A DNA stretch of 48,968 bases from Autumnicola edwardsiae (lineage in GTDB: Bacteria > Bacteroidota > Bacteroidia > Flavobacteriales > Flavobacteriaceae): contig NZ_JAVRHP010000017.1 in assembly GCF_031846505.1 (NCBI RefSeq), positions 1 through 48,968 on the forward strand, given 5' to 3'. The notes beneath the pieces are model-generated. The model was given only the letters and a program-made list of their open reading frames with translations, made no database searches and was not told the DNA's origin. Position numbers and translations under genes: made by a program. Shown one piece after another: positions 41,961-48,968 of the stretch; positions within the stretch are counted from its first letter, which is position 1; each line of letters starts with the position of its first letter.

Positions 41961-44900
41961 CTAAAATTTTAGATTAAATCCTAATTGATATGTAATGGAA
42001 CTTACTCTTCCAACTTCTAAACCAGCGGCAGCCCACTCTGGGTCATAACCCGTATAGTCAGTAAAAACAAAGGGGTTTAACACGTTGAAATAGACTCTCA
42101 GTTCTTTGCTCTTTATGGAGGTTAAGATATTTTCCCCGAAATTATAGCCCAAAGCAATATTTTTCACTTTAACAAATGAAGCATCTTTATAATATCCGAC
42201 TCCCTCATCTCTCCAGAATCTTCCCATATTTCTAGGCTGAGGATAACTATTGGAAAATTGTGCTGGCAGTCCTGCATTATTTTCTGGCACAAACCAATCT
42301 ATGTCCAGCTTTTGTCTTCCACGATCCCTAGTATTAGTAAAATTTTCATGGAAAGGACTGTATACATATACACCTTGATTAGTTATAACTGAGGCAGATA
42401 AATCAAAATCACCAACTTTTAATGTAGTAAAAATACTACCGGACCATTTAGGGTCTGCAGATCCTAAAATAACACGATCTTCCTCAGGAGTGTATCTTCC
42501 ATCATTATTTACATCTACAACTTTTGCCTGCCCTACTTCCATTCCATAGCTTTGGGCTTCGGCTGCATCTTCAGGTTGCCAAATTCCATTGAATTTATAA
42601 TTGTAAATAGCATCAACAGATTCGCCTATAAAGAGATTGTTTCCCACATCGTCCACTTCATCTTGTCCATAAATCGACTCAATTTGATTTCTGTTCTTCG
42701 TAAATGTAAAAGACGTGTTCCATGAAATATTTTCTGTTTGTACATTTCTTGTGGTTAATGAGACTTCGATACCTCTATTACTAACAGAGCCCACGTTTGC
42801 GTTTGTAGTCCCCCAACCTGTTTCATACGGCAGCTGCTGGGGCAGCAATAGATCTTCTGATAGTCTATCATAAATATCTACGCTACCTACTATCCGGTCA
42901 CTCAAGAACCCAAAATCAATCCCTGCATTAAATTCCCTGGTTTTTTCCCAGCCCAGATTTGGATTTGATAAAATTCCCGGGATCCAACCACTTCCCGGTG
43001 CACCATTATAGTCATAGAAAACCTGGTTAGTAAGAAGATTCATTGAAGAATATGGACTTATGATATTATTCCCGGTAAAGCCATAACTTAATCGTGCCTT
43101 TAAATTGCTTACTGTTTCTTGGTCCATCATAAAATCCTCTTCACTAATCCTCCAGGCAACTGCTGCAGAAGGAAAAGAATCCCATCTATTGCTTTCTGAT
43201 AATAAGGAGGAACCGTCCCAACGTGTTGTTAAAGTCAAAAGATATCTGTCCAAATAGGAATAATTTACACGAAAGGCATAAGAAGTCAAAGTTTGCTTAA
43301 CATATCCAGATCCCAGATTATATGTTGATGGAGCACCACTTCCAATATTATAAAATCCAGATTCAAATGGCATATTACGAGAGCTCAGAAAGGAATTCTC
43401 AGACCTGTCCGAGTATAAACTATATAGCCCAAGAACATTTACTTGATGATCTTCATTAAATGTGTAGTTAATATTAAATTGGTTATCCCAGGTATAACTA
43501 AAATTTTCCAGCCTTTCCATAGATGCAGAAGGTTGATTATCGTTAGCTGCTCCAACATTGGTTAAAGCTCCCCAGGATTGCCCCCTCCTGTAATTTAATA
43601 CGTTTGCCGAAAAGGTAGTTTTAAAGGACAGCCATTCCAGTGGAGAATACTGAAAGAAAGTATTACCTACAACATTCCATCTTCGGATTTCGTCATTTGA
43701 ATTTTCAATTTCAAGAAGGGGGTTATAGGTGCTGGTTTTGTTAATGAGCCGATTACCATTTTCGTCCAATAGGGTCCCCGGTAGAGGATATAATTCTCCA
43801 TCTGCGCCATAAGGATTCAGAAAAGGGTTTAACCTAAATGCTTCCCGCATAGCTAAATCACTACCTAAATTTTCTTCTGTTAAGGAAACAGTGACATTAG
43901 CCCCAGTAGCAAAATATTTATTAATCTTATGATCTAATCCCAGTTTAAATGTATATTTCTCCAGGGATTCGTTCTCGATATTTCCCGTTTCTTTTTGGTA
44001 ACCAATTCCCATGTTGTATCCAACTCCACTTTCTGAACGCCCCGAAACATTTAAATAGTTATTACTTTGTATACCACTCTTTAAGACAGCATCATACCAA
44101 TCAAAGCTTTCATTATTTTCAACTCTTCTCCTTAACTCAGCATTTTCATTACCAAAAATTGCATTTTGAAGAGCTTCAGGAGTGACTACGCCGGTTTCCG
44201 GATCTGGAGTAGCAGTGGCTAAATATGCAGATTGATGATATTCCCACCATCTTTCAGGAGACATCATTTCAGGTAAACGTGCAACGTCCTTCAATCCATA
44301 GTAACTTTCAAAAGTAACATTCAATCCAGGTTTTGCTGTTGCCCCGCTCTTTGTGGTTACTATTACTACTCCATTTGATCCTCTGGAACCGTAGATAGCT
44401 GTAGAGGAGGCATCTTTTAGAACATCCATTCTCTCAATGTCCTGCGGGTTTAGAAAATCTATGTTATCCATAGGTACACCATCTACCACAAAAAGTGGTT
44501 GCACGTTACCCCCCATAGAATTCTTTCCCCGAACCACAATATTAAAACCATCTCCTATCCTACCTGTTGATGGACTAATTTGAACACCAGGCATGTTTCC
44601 CTGAAGAGCCTCCAACGGATTGGTCATCTTCCTCTCTGTCAAGTCCTCAGCACCAACACTACTCACAGAACCTGTTACATCTGTTTTCTTTAACGTACCA
44701 TACCCCACTACAACGATTTCGTCCATAGCTTGAAGATCAGGCTGCAAAATGATTTGAATAACCTCCTGCCCATTCACCTGAACCTCTTCTGTACGGTACC
44801 CGACAAAGCTCGCCACGAGCACCGCATCTGAGGGCACATTTAAGGAAAAATTTCCATCGAAATCTGTCGCAGTACCATTGGTTGTTCCTTGTTGTATAAT

Positions 44901-45065
44901 GCTCACTCCAGGAAGCGGTTGCTTTGTGTCGCCTTCAACTACAGTCCCGTTGACGGTAATATTATTTTGTTGACCTTTCATTGTAGAACCTGAGATCAGG
45001 AGGATTAACAGGAAAATCATAGAAATCAACTGATGACAATCAATAATCCGCTTAATTTTTTTCAT
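41961..45065 (-). CDS. susC: SusC-family TonB-dependent outer-membrane transporter
   Basis: 1034 residues. Signal (about 10-33), an N-terminal carboxypeptidase-regulatory-like domain (VNGTVVEGDTKQPLPGVSI to about 110), the TonB-box region MDEIVVVGYGTLKKTDVTGSV, a plug (FNIVVRGKNSM...LFVVDGVPMDN...YGSRGSNGVVIVTTKSG), then a 22-strand barrel ending in an aromatic residue (GFNLKF). It energises import of oligosaccharides with TonB/ExbBD. It starts the block of SusD, glycanases and exported oxidoreductases; its operator and promoter lie upstream. Confidence 0.96.
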   Translation of the reverse strand: MKKIKRIIDCHQLISMIFLLILLISGSTMKGQQNNITVNGTVVEGDTKQPLPGVSIIQQGTTNGTATDFDGNFSLNVPSDAVLVASFVGYRTEEVQVNGQEVIQIILQPDLQAMDEIVVVGYGTLKKTDVTGSVSSVGAEDLTERKMTNPLEALQGNMPGVQISPSTGRIGDGFNIVVRGKNSMGGNVQPLFVVDGVPMDNIDFLNPQDIERMDVLKDASSTAIYGSRGSNGVVIVTTKSGATAKPGLNVTFESYYGLKDVARLPEMMSPERWWEYHQSAYLATATPDPETGVVTPEALQNAIFGNENAELRRRVENNESFDWYDAVLKSGIQSNNYLNVSGRSESGVGYNMGIGYQKETGNIENESLEKYTFKLGLDHKINKYFATGANVTVSLTEENLGSDLAMREAFRLNPFLNPYGADGELYPLPGTLLDENGNRLINKTSTYNPLLEIENSNDEIRRWNVVGNTFFQYSPLEWLSFKTTFSANVLNYRRGQSWGALTNVGAANDNQPSASMERLENFSYTWDNQFNINYTFNEDHQVNVLGLYSLYSDRSENSFLSSRNMPFESGFYNIGSGAPSTYNLGSGYVKQTLTSYAFRVNYSYLDRYLLTLTTRWDGSSLLSESNRWDSFPSAAVAWRISEEDFMMDQETVSNLKARLSYGFTGNNIISPYSSMNLLTNQVFYDYNGAPGSGWIPGILSNPNLGWEKTREFNAGIDFGFLSDRIVGSVDIYDRLSEDLLLPQQLPYETGWGTTNANVGSVSNRGIEVSLTTRNVQTENISWNTSFTFTKNRNQIESIYGQDEVDDVGNNLFIGESVDAIYNYKFNGIWQPEDAAEAQSYGMEVGQAKVVDVNNDGRYTPEEDRVILGSADPKWSGSIFTTLKVGDFDLSASVITNQGVYVYSPFHENFTNTRDRGRQKLDIDWFVPENNAGLPAQFSNSYPQPRNMGRFWRDEGVGYYKDASFVKVKNIALGYNFGENILTSIKSKELRVYFNVLNPFVFTDYTGYDPEWAAAGLEVGRVSSITYQLGFNLKF

Positions 45066-45142
45066 AATTAGTTAATTTTTAACAGTTAGTTGCTCAAATA
45101 TCACTGATAACATAGAGCTTAAAATTTTCAATAGGTTCTTTA

Positions 45143-45156
45143 TGTAATCGATTACA
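45143..45156 (-). promoter_or_regulatory. LacI-type operator before susC, perfect palindrome
   Basis: TGTAATCGATTACA reads the same on both strands, the only fully symmetric copy of the four. It starts immediately after the -7 box TATGTTCG and lies 77 nt before the susC ATG, so the susC leader is long compared with those of kduI and GH28. Confidence 0.8.
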
Positions 45157-45189
45157 CGAACATACGTTAAATTATTATTAAATACCAAA
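45157..45189 (-). promoter_or_regulatory. Putative susC promoter
   Basis: Minus-strand TTTG at 45186-45189, 21-nt spacer and TATGTTCG at 45157-45164; the spacing fits the Bacteroidota -33/-7 pattern and the -7 box differs from TAnnTTTG at one base. The operator abuts it, so initiation would fall within the palindrome. Confidence 0.6.
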
Positions 45190-45308
45190 TTTTAATACTA
45201 AAATTTTTAACTTATAAAAGTTTTTATAGCTTAAAAAAGCTAAAATTATAATTATTGACCATATTGAAGATTAAATTATCAATCAATATTGATTTCAACT
45301 ATTATAAA

Positions 45309-45337
45309 CTTACTAGTTCCAAAAAGGAACTAGTAAG
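45309..45337 (-). terminator. Intrinsic terminator after the PL9 gene
   Basis: CTTACTAGTTCC at 45309-45320 and GGAACTAGTAAG at 45326-45337 form a perfect 12-bp stem with a 5-nt loop, beginning 8 nt past the PL9 stop. The following minus-strand bases are TTTATAA, a short T-rich tail. It closes the T9SS protein-PL9 transcript before the susC promoter. Confidence 0.78.
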
Positions 45338-45345
45338 AATTTTAT

Positions 45346-47196
45346 TTAGAATTCAAATGCTCCAAGATCTGGTGCAGAACCATTGTAAGGCAAACCTACA
45401 TCTACTCCCGCATCAATTAAATCACTATCTGCCTCAAGATGGAAAAAGCTAACATCAGGAAGACTTCCATCGCTATTTCTGGGGCCGGTTAGTTCAGCAT
45501 AGTCTAAACTTTCAAAATCAGCTACAGAAGATTCCACTCCTTCCATCCAGCTGTTATTTGAAACATCCAGGGTTGTGGCGTTAATACTGCCAACTTCGCC
45601 AAGAACATTAGAATTTTTAATGGTTAATTTTTCCAATGGATTGGTATTACTAAAAGCATAATTCCTGCCATTCTCGTAAGCGGAACAATTGTAAAGTGTT
45701 ACTTCGCCGCGGTTACTGTTATGATCGAAACCGTCTGCTGCATTACCTACTGCCACACAATTCATATAAATGGCATTATGTTTTAGCTCCTTATCATCGC
45801 TTCCTCCGGTTTTAAATCCGTTACCGTCACCACCGCTGGGAGTACCATCTTCTAAATAACCATTCTCGATGGCCCAGCAATTTTCATAAGTAGTCGTAAC
45901 ATTATCACCTTCTCTTAAATAACCATCCCAGCCATCATCGAGATTTCTCCATGCCCTGCAGCCTACAAAGGTATTTCCTGAACCTACATTCAGCTTAGCT
46001 GCAAACCCATCGGCGTTTTCAAGAGAAGAATCGGCATTAAAGAAAGAATCACAATTAAGGATAGTGTTATTAGCAGCCCCATTATCTAACTGAAGCCCTG
46101 TATCTGAACATTCAGAAAAAGTACAGAATTCTATAATATTATTATTCCCTTTTGTCTGCATTCCGTTATCACCGGCTTTAAATACATCGATCCCTTTTAT
46201 ATGCCAGTAATCTGCACTTACTTCTATTCCCCGATTTGAGGAATTTTCAGCCATCGATGAAAAATCAAATCTCGGCCTGGTCTCATCTAAAGGGTGAGCC
46301 AATAGGGAAATCATATTGCCTTCACTACCACTGGTATTAATTTCTATGGTGGAATCGAAGGTATAATCTCCACCGCGGATATAGATATTATCGCCCGGGC
46401 CAGCCGCTGCAATAGCATCCAAAATTTCCTGGGAAGTACTCACTATTTCCCCCTGTACAGAAGAAGTATTTTCACCCGTTCTAAAAGAGTAGGTATTGCT
46501 TATGGCTGTATTCTTACCATCGGTAGTTTCCACGTGCCAGTAGTAAATACTATTAGGTGCTACCTCAATTTCCACAGAGGTTTCTGTAAGTCCTTTCCAT
46601 TCTTCAGGTGGTTCCTGATCTCCATCCACCGTATCTGCAAATAAGGTATAGGTTAACGCATCACCATCTGTATCGGTTTCCGCAGCATCCCATTCAAGAG
46701 TCACTTTACCATCAACAGAAGACAGCATAGCTCCGGAAGTAGGTGCCATAAGAGATGCAGGAAAAGGCACATTATTAGAACCTGGTTCCCCGGCTACATA
46801 AAACCTGTAAGCTTCAGAAGCGGTAGTTTCCTCTCCGTCATTCTTTGAAACAACGCTCCAGGTATATGGATTTCCCCTTTCCAGCCTAACCACAATAGCC
46901 GTAGTGTTCAAATTAGGCCTTTGTTTTACTTCCTGGGTATTCAGATTGGTAATCACAAGGTCATAAGTATCAGCATCACTGGCTTCACTCCATTCAAATG
47001 CTACTTCAGCCATATTGGCCACTACATCTCCTACTTCACATTCGGTATTGTCCTGCGGAAGAACTAACGAGGCTGCTCCCGGAACCGCATCATTAATTAC
47101 CCCGGCATCATCGTCGCTGGAACAGGAAAACGTTAGCGTGCCCAAAACAAAAATCAGGAGCAGTTTATAGTAAGGTATGTTTATATAATTTTTCAT
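45346..47196 (-). CDS. PL9 pectate lyase surface lipoprotein with two N-terminal FN3-like domains
   Basis: 616 residues. Lipobox FSC gives Cys25, followed by SSDDD, an acidic stretch like the lipoprotein export signal that sends lipoproteins to the cell surface. Two FN3-like beta domains span about 42-140 and 142-242 and probably act as spacers or glycan contacts. The PL9 domain runs from about 248 to the end: calcium Asp396, 420, 421 and 424, and the likely catalytic Lys462 in GNGFKTGG. It is paralogous to the PL9 half of the fusion at 10190-12994. Its start overlaps the upstream T9SS gene by ATGA, implying coupled production of two surface pectinolytic proteins. Confidence 0.92.
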   Translation of the reverse strand: MKNYINIPYYKLLLIFVLGTLTFSCSSDDDAGVINDAVPGAASLVLPQDNTECEVGDVVANMAEVAFEWSEASDADTYDLVITNLNTQEVKQRPNLNTTAIVVRLERGNPYTWSVVSKNDGEETTASEAYRFYVAGEPGSNNVPFPASLMAPTSGAMLSSVDGKVTLEWDAAETDTDGDALTYTLFADTVDGDQEPPEEWKGLTETSVEIEVAPNSIYYWHVETTDGKNTAISNTYSFRTGENTSSVQGEIVSTSQEILDAIAAAGPGDNIYIRGGDYTFDSTIEINTSGSEGNMISLLAHPLDETRPRFDFSSMAENSSNRGIEVSADYWHIKGIDVFKAGDNGMQTKGNNNIIEFCTFSECSDTGLQLDNGAANNTILNCDSFFNADSSLENADGFAAKLNVGSGNTFVGCRAWRNLDDGWDGYLREGDNVTTTYENCWAIENGYLEDGTPSGGDGNGFKTGGSDDKELKHNAIYMNCVAVGNAADGFDHNSNRGEVTLYNCSAYENGRNYAFSNTNPLEKLTIKNSNVLGEVGSINATTLDVSNNSWMEGVESSVADFESLDYAELTGPRNSDGSLPDVSFFHLEADSDLIDAGVDVGLPYNGSAPDLGAFEF

Positions 47197-48968
47197 GATT
47201 TTATAACTTTTAAAGTTTTACTTACCGTTGCCGATTTCAATTGAAGGAAATACACTCCGTTTCTATAATTGGTAAGGTCCAGATGAATAACCCTGTCTGA
47301 AGGAATTTCCATTTTTTCTGAAATAAATTCCGTTCCACTAAGATTAATAAGCGAAACATTTACATTGGTATCTGCTCCATTGATATAAACCTGAAGGTCA
47401 CCCTTAGTTGGATTTGGAAACAGCACAACTTCTTCTGACATTAATACCTCCTTATAGAATGTACCCTGACATTCAGAATCTGTAGAAATTTTGAACTTGT
47501 TCCTGCCTTTTTTAAGGTATAAACTTATTCTGGATTGTGAGGTAGTGGTAATTTCACCATTATGATCTATTGTGTAAACTTCAGCGCCATCCAAAGAAAA
47601 GCTTACTGAGTTACTGGCATTATTTATAGAAGTATAGGCTTCCAAAGGTGTTGGCCCTTCTACAGTAACATTAAAACATTGTTCATAATTGTCCTGGCCG
47701 TCAACGGTCACACATATATCATAATTTCCTGCCGCAAGATTTTCAATATTAGCTGAAAACTCATTGGAAGATGATAAAGTAGCAGCATCGGTTCCTGTAC
47801 CAGATACGGCTACATTATACGTGTAATTTGTATCTGCTGCATTAATGCTAATGTAACCGTCACCGTTTCCGTTACAACTTACGTCATATACAGATATATT
47901 GAAATTATCGGCAGCCAAATCAAAAACCTCACAACCAAAAACATCAACAGTCGCTCCTTCTGTAGAATCAGGGCAGTTATCCTCAAAATTGATGATCCCG
48001 TCTCCATCATCGTCATCACATACATCTCCAACTCCATTTTCATTAACATCTGCCTGATCTGGATTAGGAGTTGAGATACAATTATCTACGCCATTTAAAA
48101 TTCCGTCTCCGTCAATATCTCCAAATGGCCCATCGGGTTCAGCCTCAAAAACGATGTCCCTTGTGGTTTCACCTATTATTTCCAGGGTATTTTCAGGAAT
48201 ATAATATCCATCCACACCCTCACTTTCAATAGTATACTGAACATTTGGCTCAAGGTTTACAGAATATGTTCCCGCATCTGTATCAATCACTGGTTTCGGA
48301 ACATAAAGTGCATCAGCACCCGGATCTGGAGTAAAGGTTAAGTCTAAATCTTCAATATTCTCATCCAACCCAATAATTGATCCTGTAACAGAATAAATTT
48401 CTACTTTTTCTATAGTTATATCATGGGTAGCTGCACTTTCAGTTATAGTTACCGAAGCACCATCTGAAATTACATATCCATCAGCTCCTTCAAGAGAAAT
48501 ATTGTAGTCAAAGTCTATTGGCAGTTCAACCTCGTAGGAACCATCGGTTGGTGTCACATTCCAGGTTTTTCCTTCTTCAATAGAAAATACTATCGAATAG
48601 TCTTCAGGAATTCCCGGCGCTTCAGTAAGATCTACGTTTCCAGATAATTGCCCATAAGTGGCAGGTTTTCTGATAATCCTGAAATAGCTCGGCTTATCGG
48701 CCGTGTCGTAGATGTGATAAGTTCCGTTTGCCTTTGCCACAAAACTTACTTCCTGAAGCTCACCACCCACATTTACCATGTCATTCTGTAATTCAGGATT
48801 TGGTGTATTTTCAAAGTGAAGCTCACCATTTCCATCCTGGCCAAGCACCCAAAGAGTTACTTTATCATCTTCATTTAAATCCAAACTCATAAAACGGTTG
48901 GTAGCGCCTCTGGAATTGATATAAACCCTTCCTTTAAAATCTTCATATTCATCAATATCATCATCATA
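47193..48968 (-). CDS. C-terminal part of a T9SS-exported multidomain protein (5' end outside window)
   Basis: The frame is open to the window edge, so the 591 visible residues are only the C-terminal part; the ATG at 48890 is internal. In order: a beta domain (SRGATNRFMSLDLNE to SYFRIIRK), two carboxypeptidase-regulatory-like beta domains (YGQLSGNVDL; VTGSIIGLDENIE), thrombospondin type 3 calcium repeats (GDIDGDGILNGVDNC, DDDDGDGIINFEDNC), an adhesin-like beta domain (VSCNGNGDGYISI), and a type A T9SS sorting domain (LFPNPTKGDLQVYI to the final TLKVIKS). The missing N-terminus is probably catalytic, perhaps a lyase or esterase, by context. The gene overlaps PL9 by 4 nt. Confidence 0.88.
   Translation of the reverse strand, partial: YDDDIDEYEDFKGRVYINSRGATNRFMSLDLNEDDKVTLWVLGQDGNGELHFENTPNPELQNDMVNVGGELQEVSFVAKANGTYHIYDTADKPSYFRIIRKPATYGQLSGNVDLTEAPGIPEDYSIVFSIEEGKTWNVTPTDGSYEVELPIDFDYNISLEGADGYVISDGASVTITESAATHDITIEKVEIYSVTGSIIGLDENIEDLDLTFTPDPGADALYVPKPVIDTDAGTYSVNLEPNVQYTIESEGVDGYYIPENTLEIIGETTRDIVFEAEPDGPFGDIDGDGILNGVDNCISTPNPDQADVNENGVGDVCDDDDGDGIINFEDNCPDSTEGATVDVFGCEVFDLAADNFNISVYDVSCNGNGDGYISINAADTNYTYNVAVSGTGTDAATLSSSNEFSANIENLAAGNYDICVTVDGQDNYEQCFNVTVEGPTPLEAYTSINNASNSVSFSLDGAEVYTIDHNGEITTTSQSRISLYLKKGRNKFKISTDSECQGTFYKEVLMSEEVVLFPNPTKGDLQVYINGADTNVNVSLINLSGTEFISEKMEIPSDRVIHLDLTNYRNGVYFLQLKSATVSKTLKVIKS

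Larger units (their letters stand above)
45066..45345. other. Intergenic region between PL9 and susC
   Basis: 280 nt without a gene. It holds the PL9 terminator at its high-coordinate end and the susC operator and promoter in the middle, all listed separately. No further feature stands out. Confidence 0.65.

Noticed and set aside
48888..48890. ATG at 48890 as the start of the T9SS-sorted protein
   Set aside because: The frame stays open to the window edge with sensible protein sequence before it (GRVYINSRGATNRF), so this Met is internal.
1..48968. tRNA, rRNA, CRISPR, insertion sequence or phage features
   Set aside because: No cloverleaf, direct-repeat array, transposase or integrase was seen on either strand.

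Overview
This 49 kb window is almost entirely one pectin and uronate utilisation locus. The organism is most likely a member of the Bacteroidota, probably a marine or soil Flavobacteriaceae relative. The evidence is a SusC/SusD pair, a C-terminal type IX secretion (T9SS) sorting domain, many lipobox signal peptides, AT-rich intergenic DNA, TTTG / TAnnTTTG-like promoters, and weak or absent Shine-Dalgarno sequences. All genes but one lie on the minus strand, so transcription runs from high to low coordinates. The exception is a LacI-family regulator at 19864-20910.

Layout, in order of transcription. (A) 48968-45346: the C-terminal part of a T9SS-exported multidomain protein, running off the window edge, is coupled by ATGA to a PL9 surface lipoprotein; a strong hairpin terminator follows. 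(B) 45065-33313: SusC, SusD, a GH28, an exported enolase-superfamily enzyme, an exported Gfo/Idh/MocA protein, a GH105 and a divergent GH28. (C) 32898-20927: the catabolic operon kduI-kduD-uxaC-kdgK-eda, a three-gene TRAP transporter, uxaB, uxaA and a second Gfo/Idh/MocA gene. (D) 20910-19864, plus strand: lacI. (E) 19541-6288: CE8, then GH28, DUF4861-like, GH105, GH43, a GH28-PL9 fusion, an esterase-CE8 fusion, CE12 and PL10. (F) 5987-366: kdgF, an esterase, uxuA, an SDR mannonate reductase, uxaE and fbp.

How it works together (inference from family functions). Methyl and acetyl esterases strip homogalacturonan, and PL9, PL10 and GH28 enzymes cut it. SusC/SusD import the oligomers, and GH105 and exo-GH28 enzymes release galacturonate and unsaturated uronate in the periplasm. 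The TRAP system carries monomers inward. Galacturonate goes by UxaC to tagaturonate. That is either reduced and dehydrated by UxaB and UxaA, or epimerised by UxaE to fructuronate and taken through the SDR and UxuA. Unsaturated uronate goes through KdgF, KduI and KduD. All branches meet at 2-keto-3-deoxygluconate, which KdgK and Eda convert to pyruvate and glyceraldehyde-3-phosphate. Fbp supports gluconeogenesis.

The most notable non-coding signal is a 14-bp palindrome, TGTAATCGATTRCA. It occurs at four intergenic places (susC, kduI, GH28 and the CE8/lacI gap), each time directly abutting a -7-like box. This looks like the operator of the local LacI protein and would tie blocks B, C and E into one regulon. 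Blocks A and F have no visible copy. No tRNA, rRNA, CRISPR array, insertion sequence or phage gene was seen.
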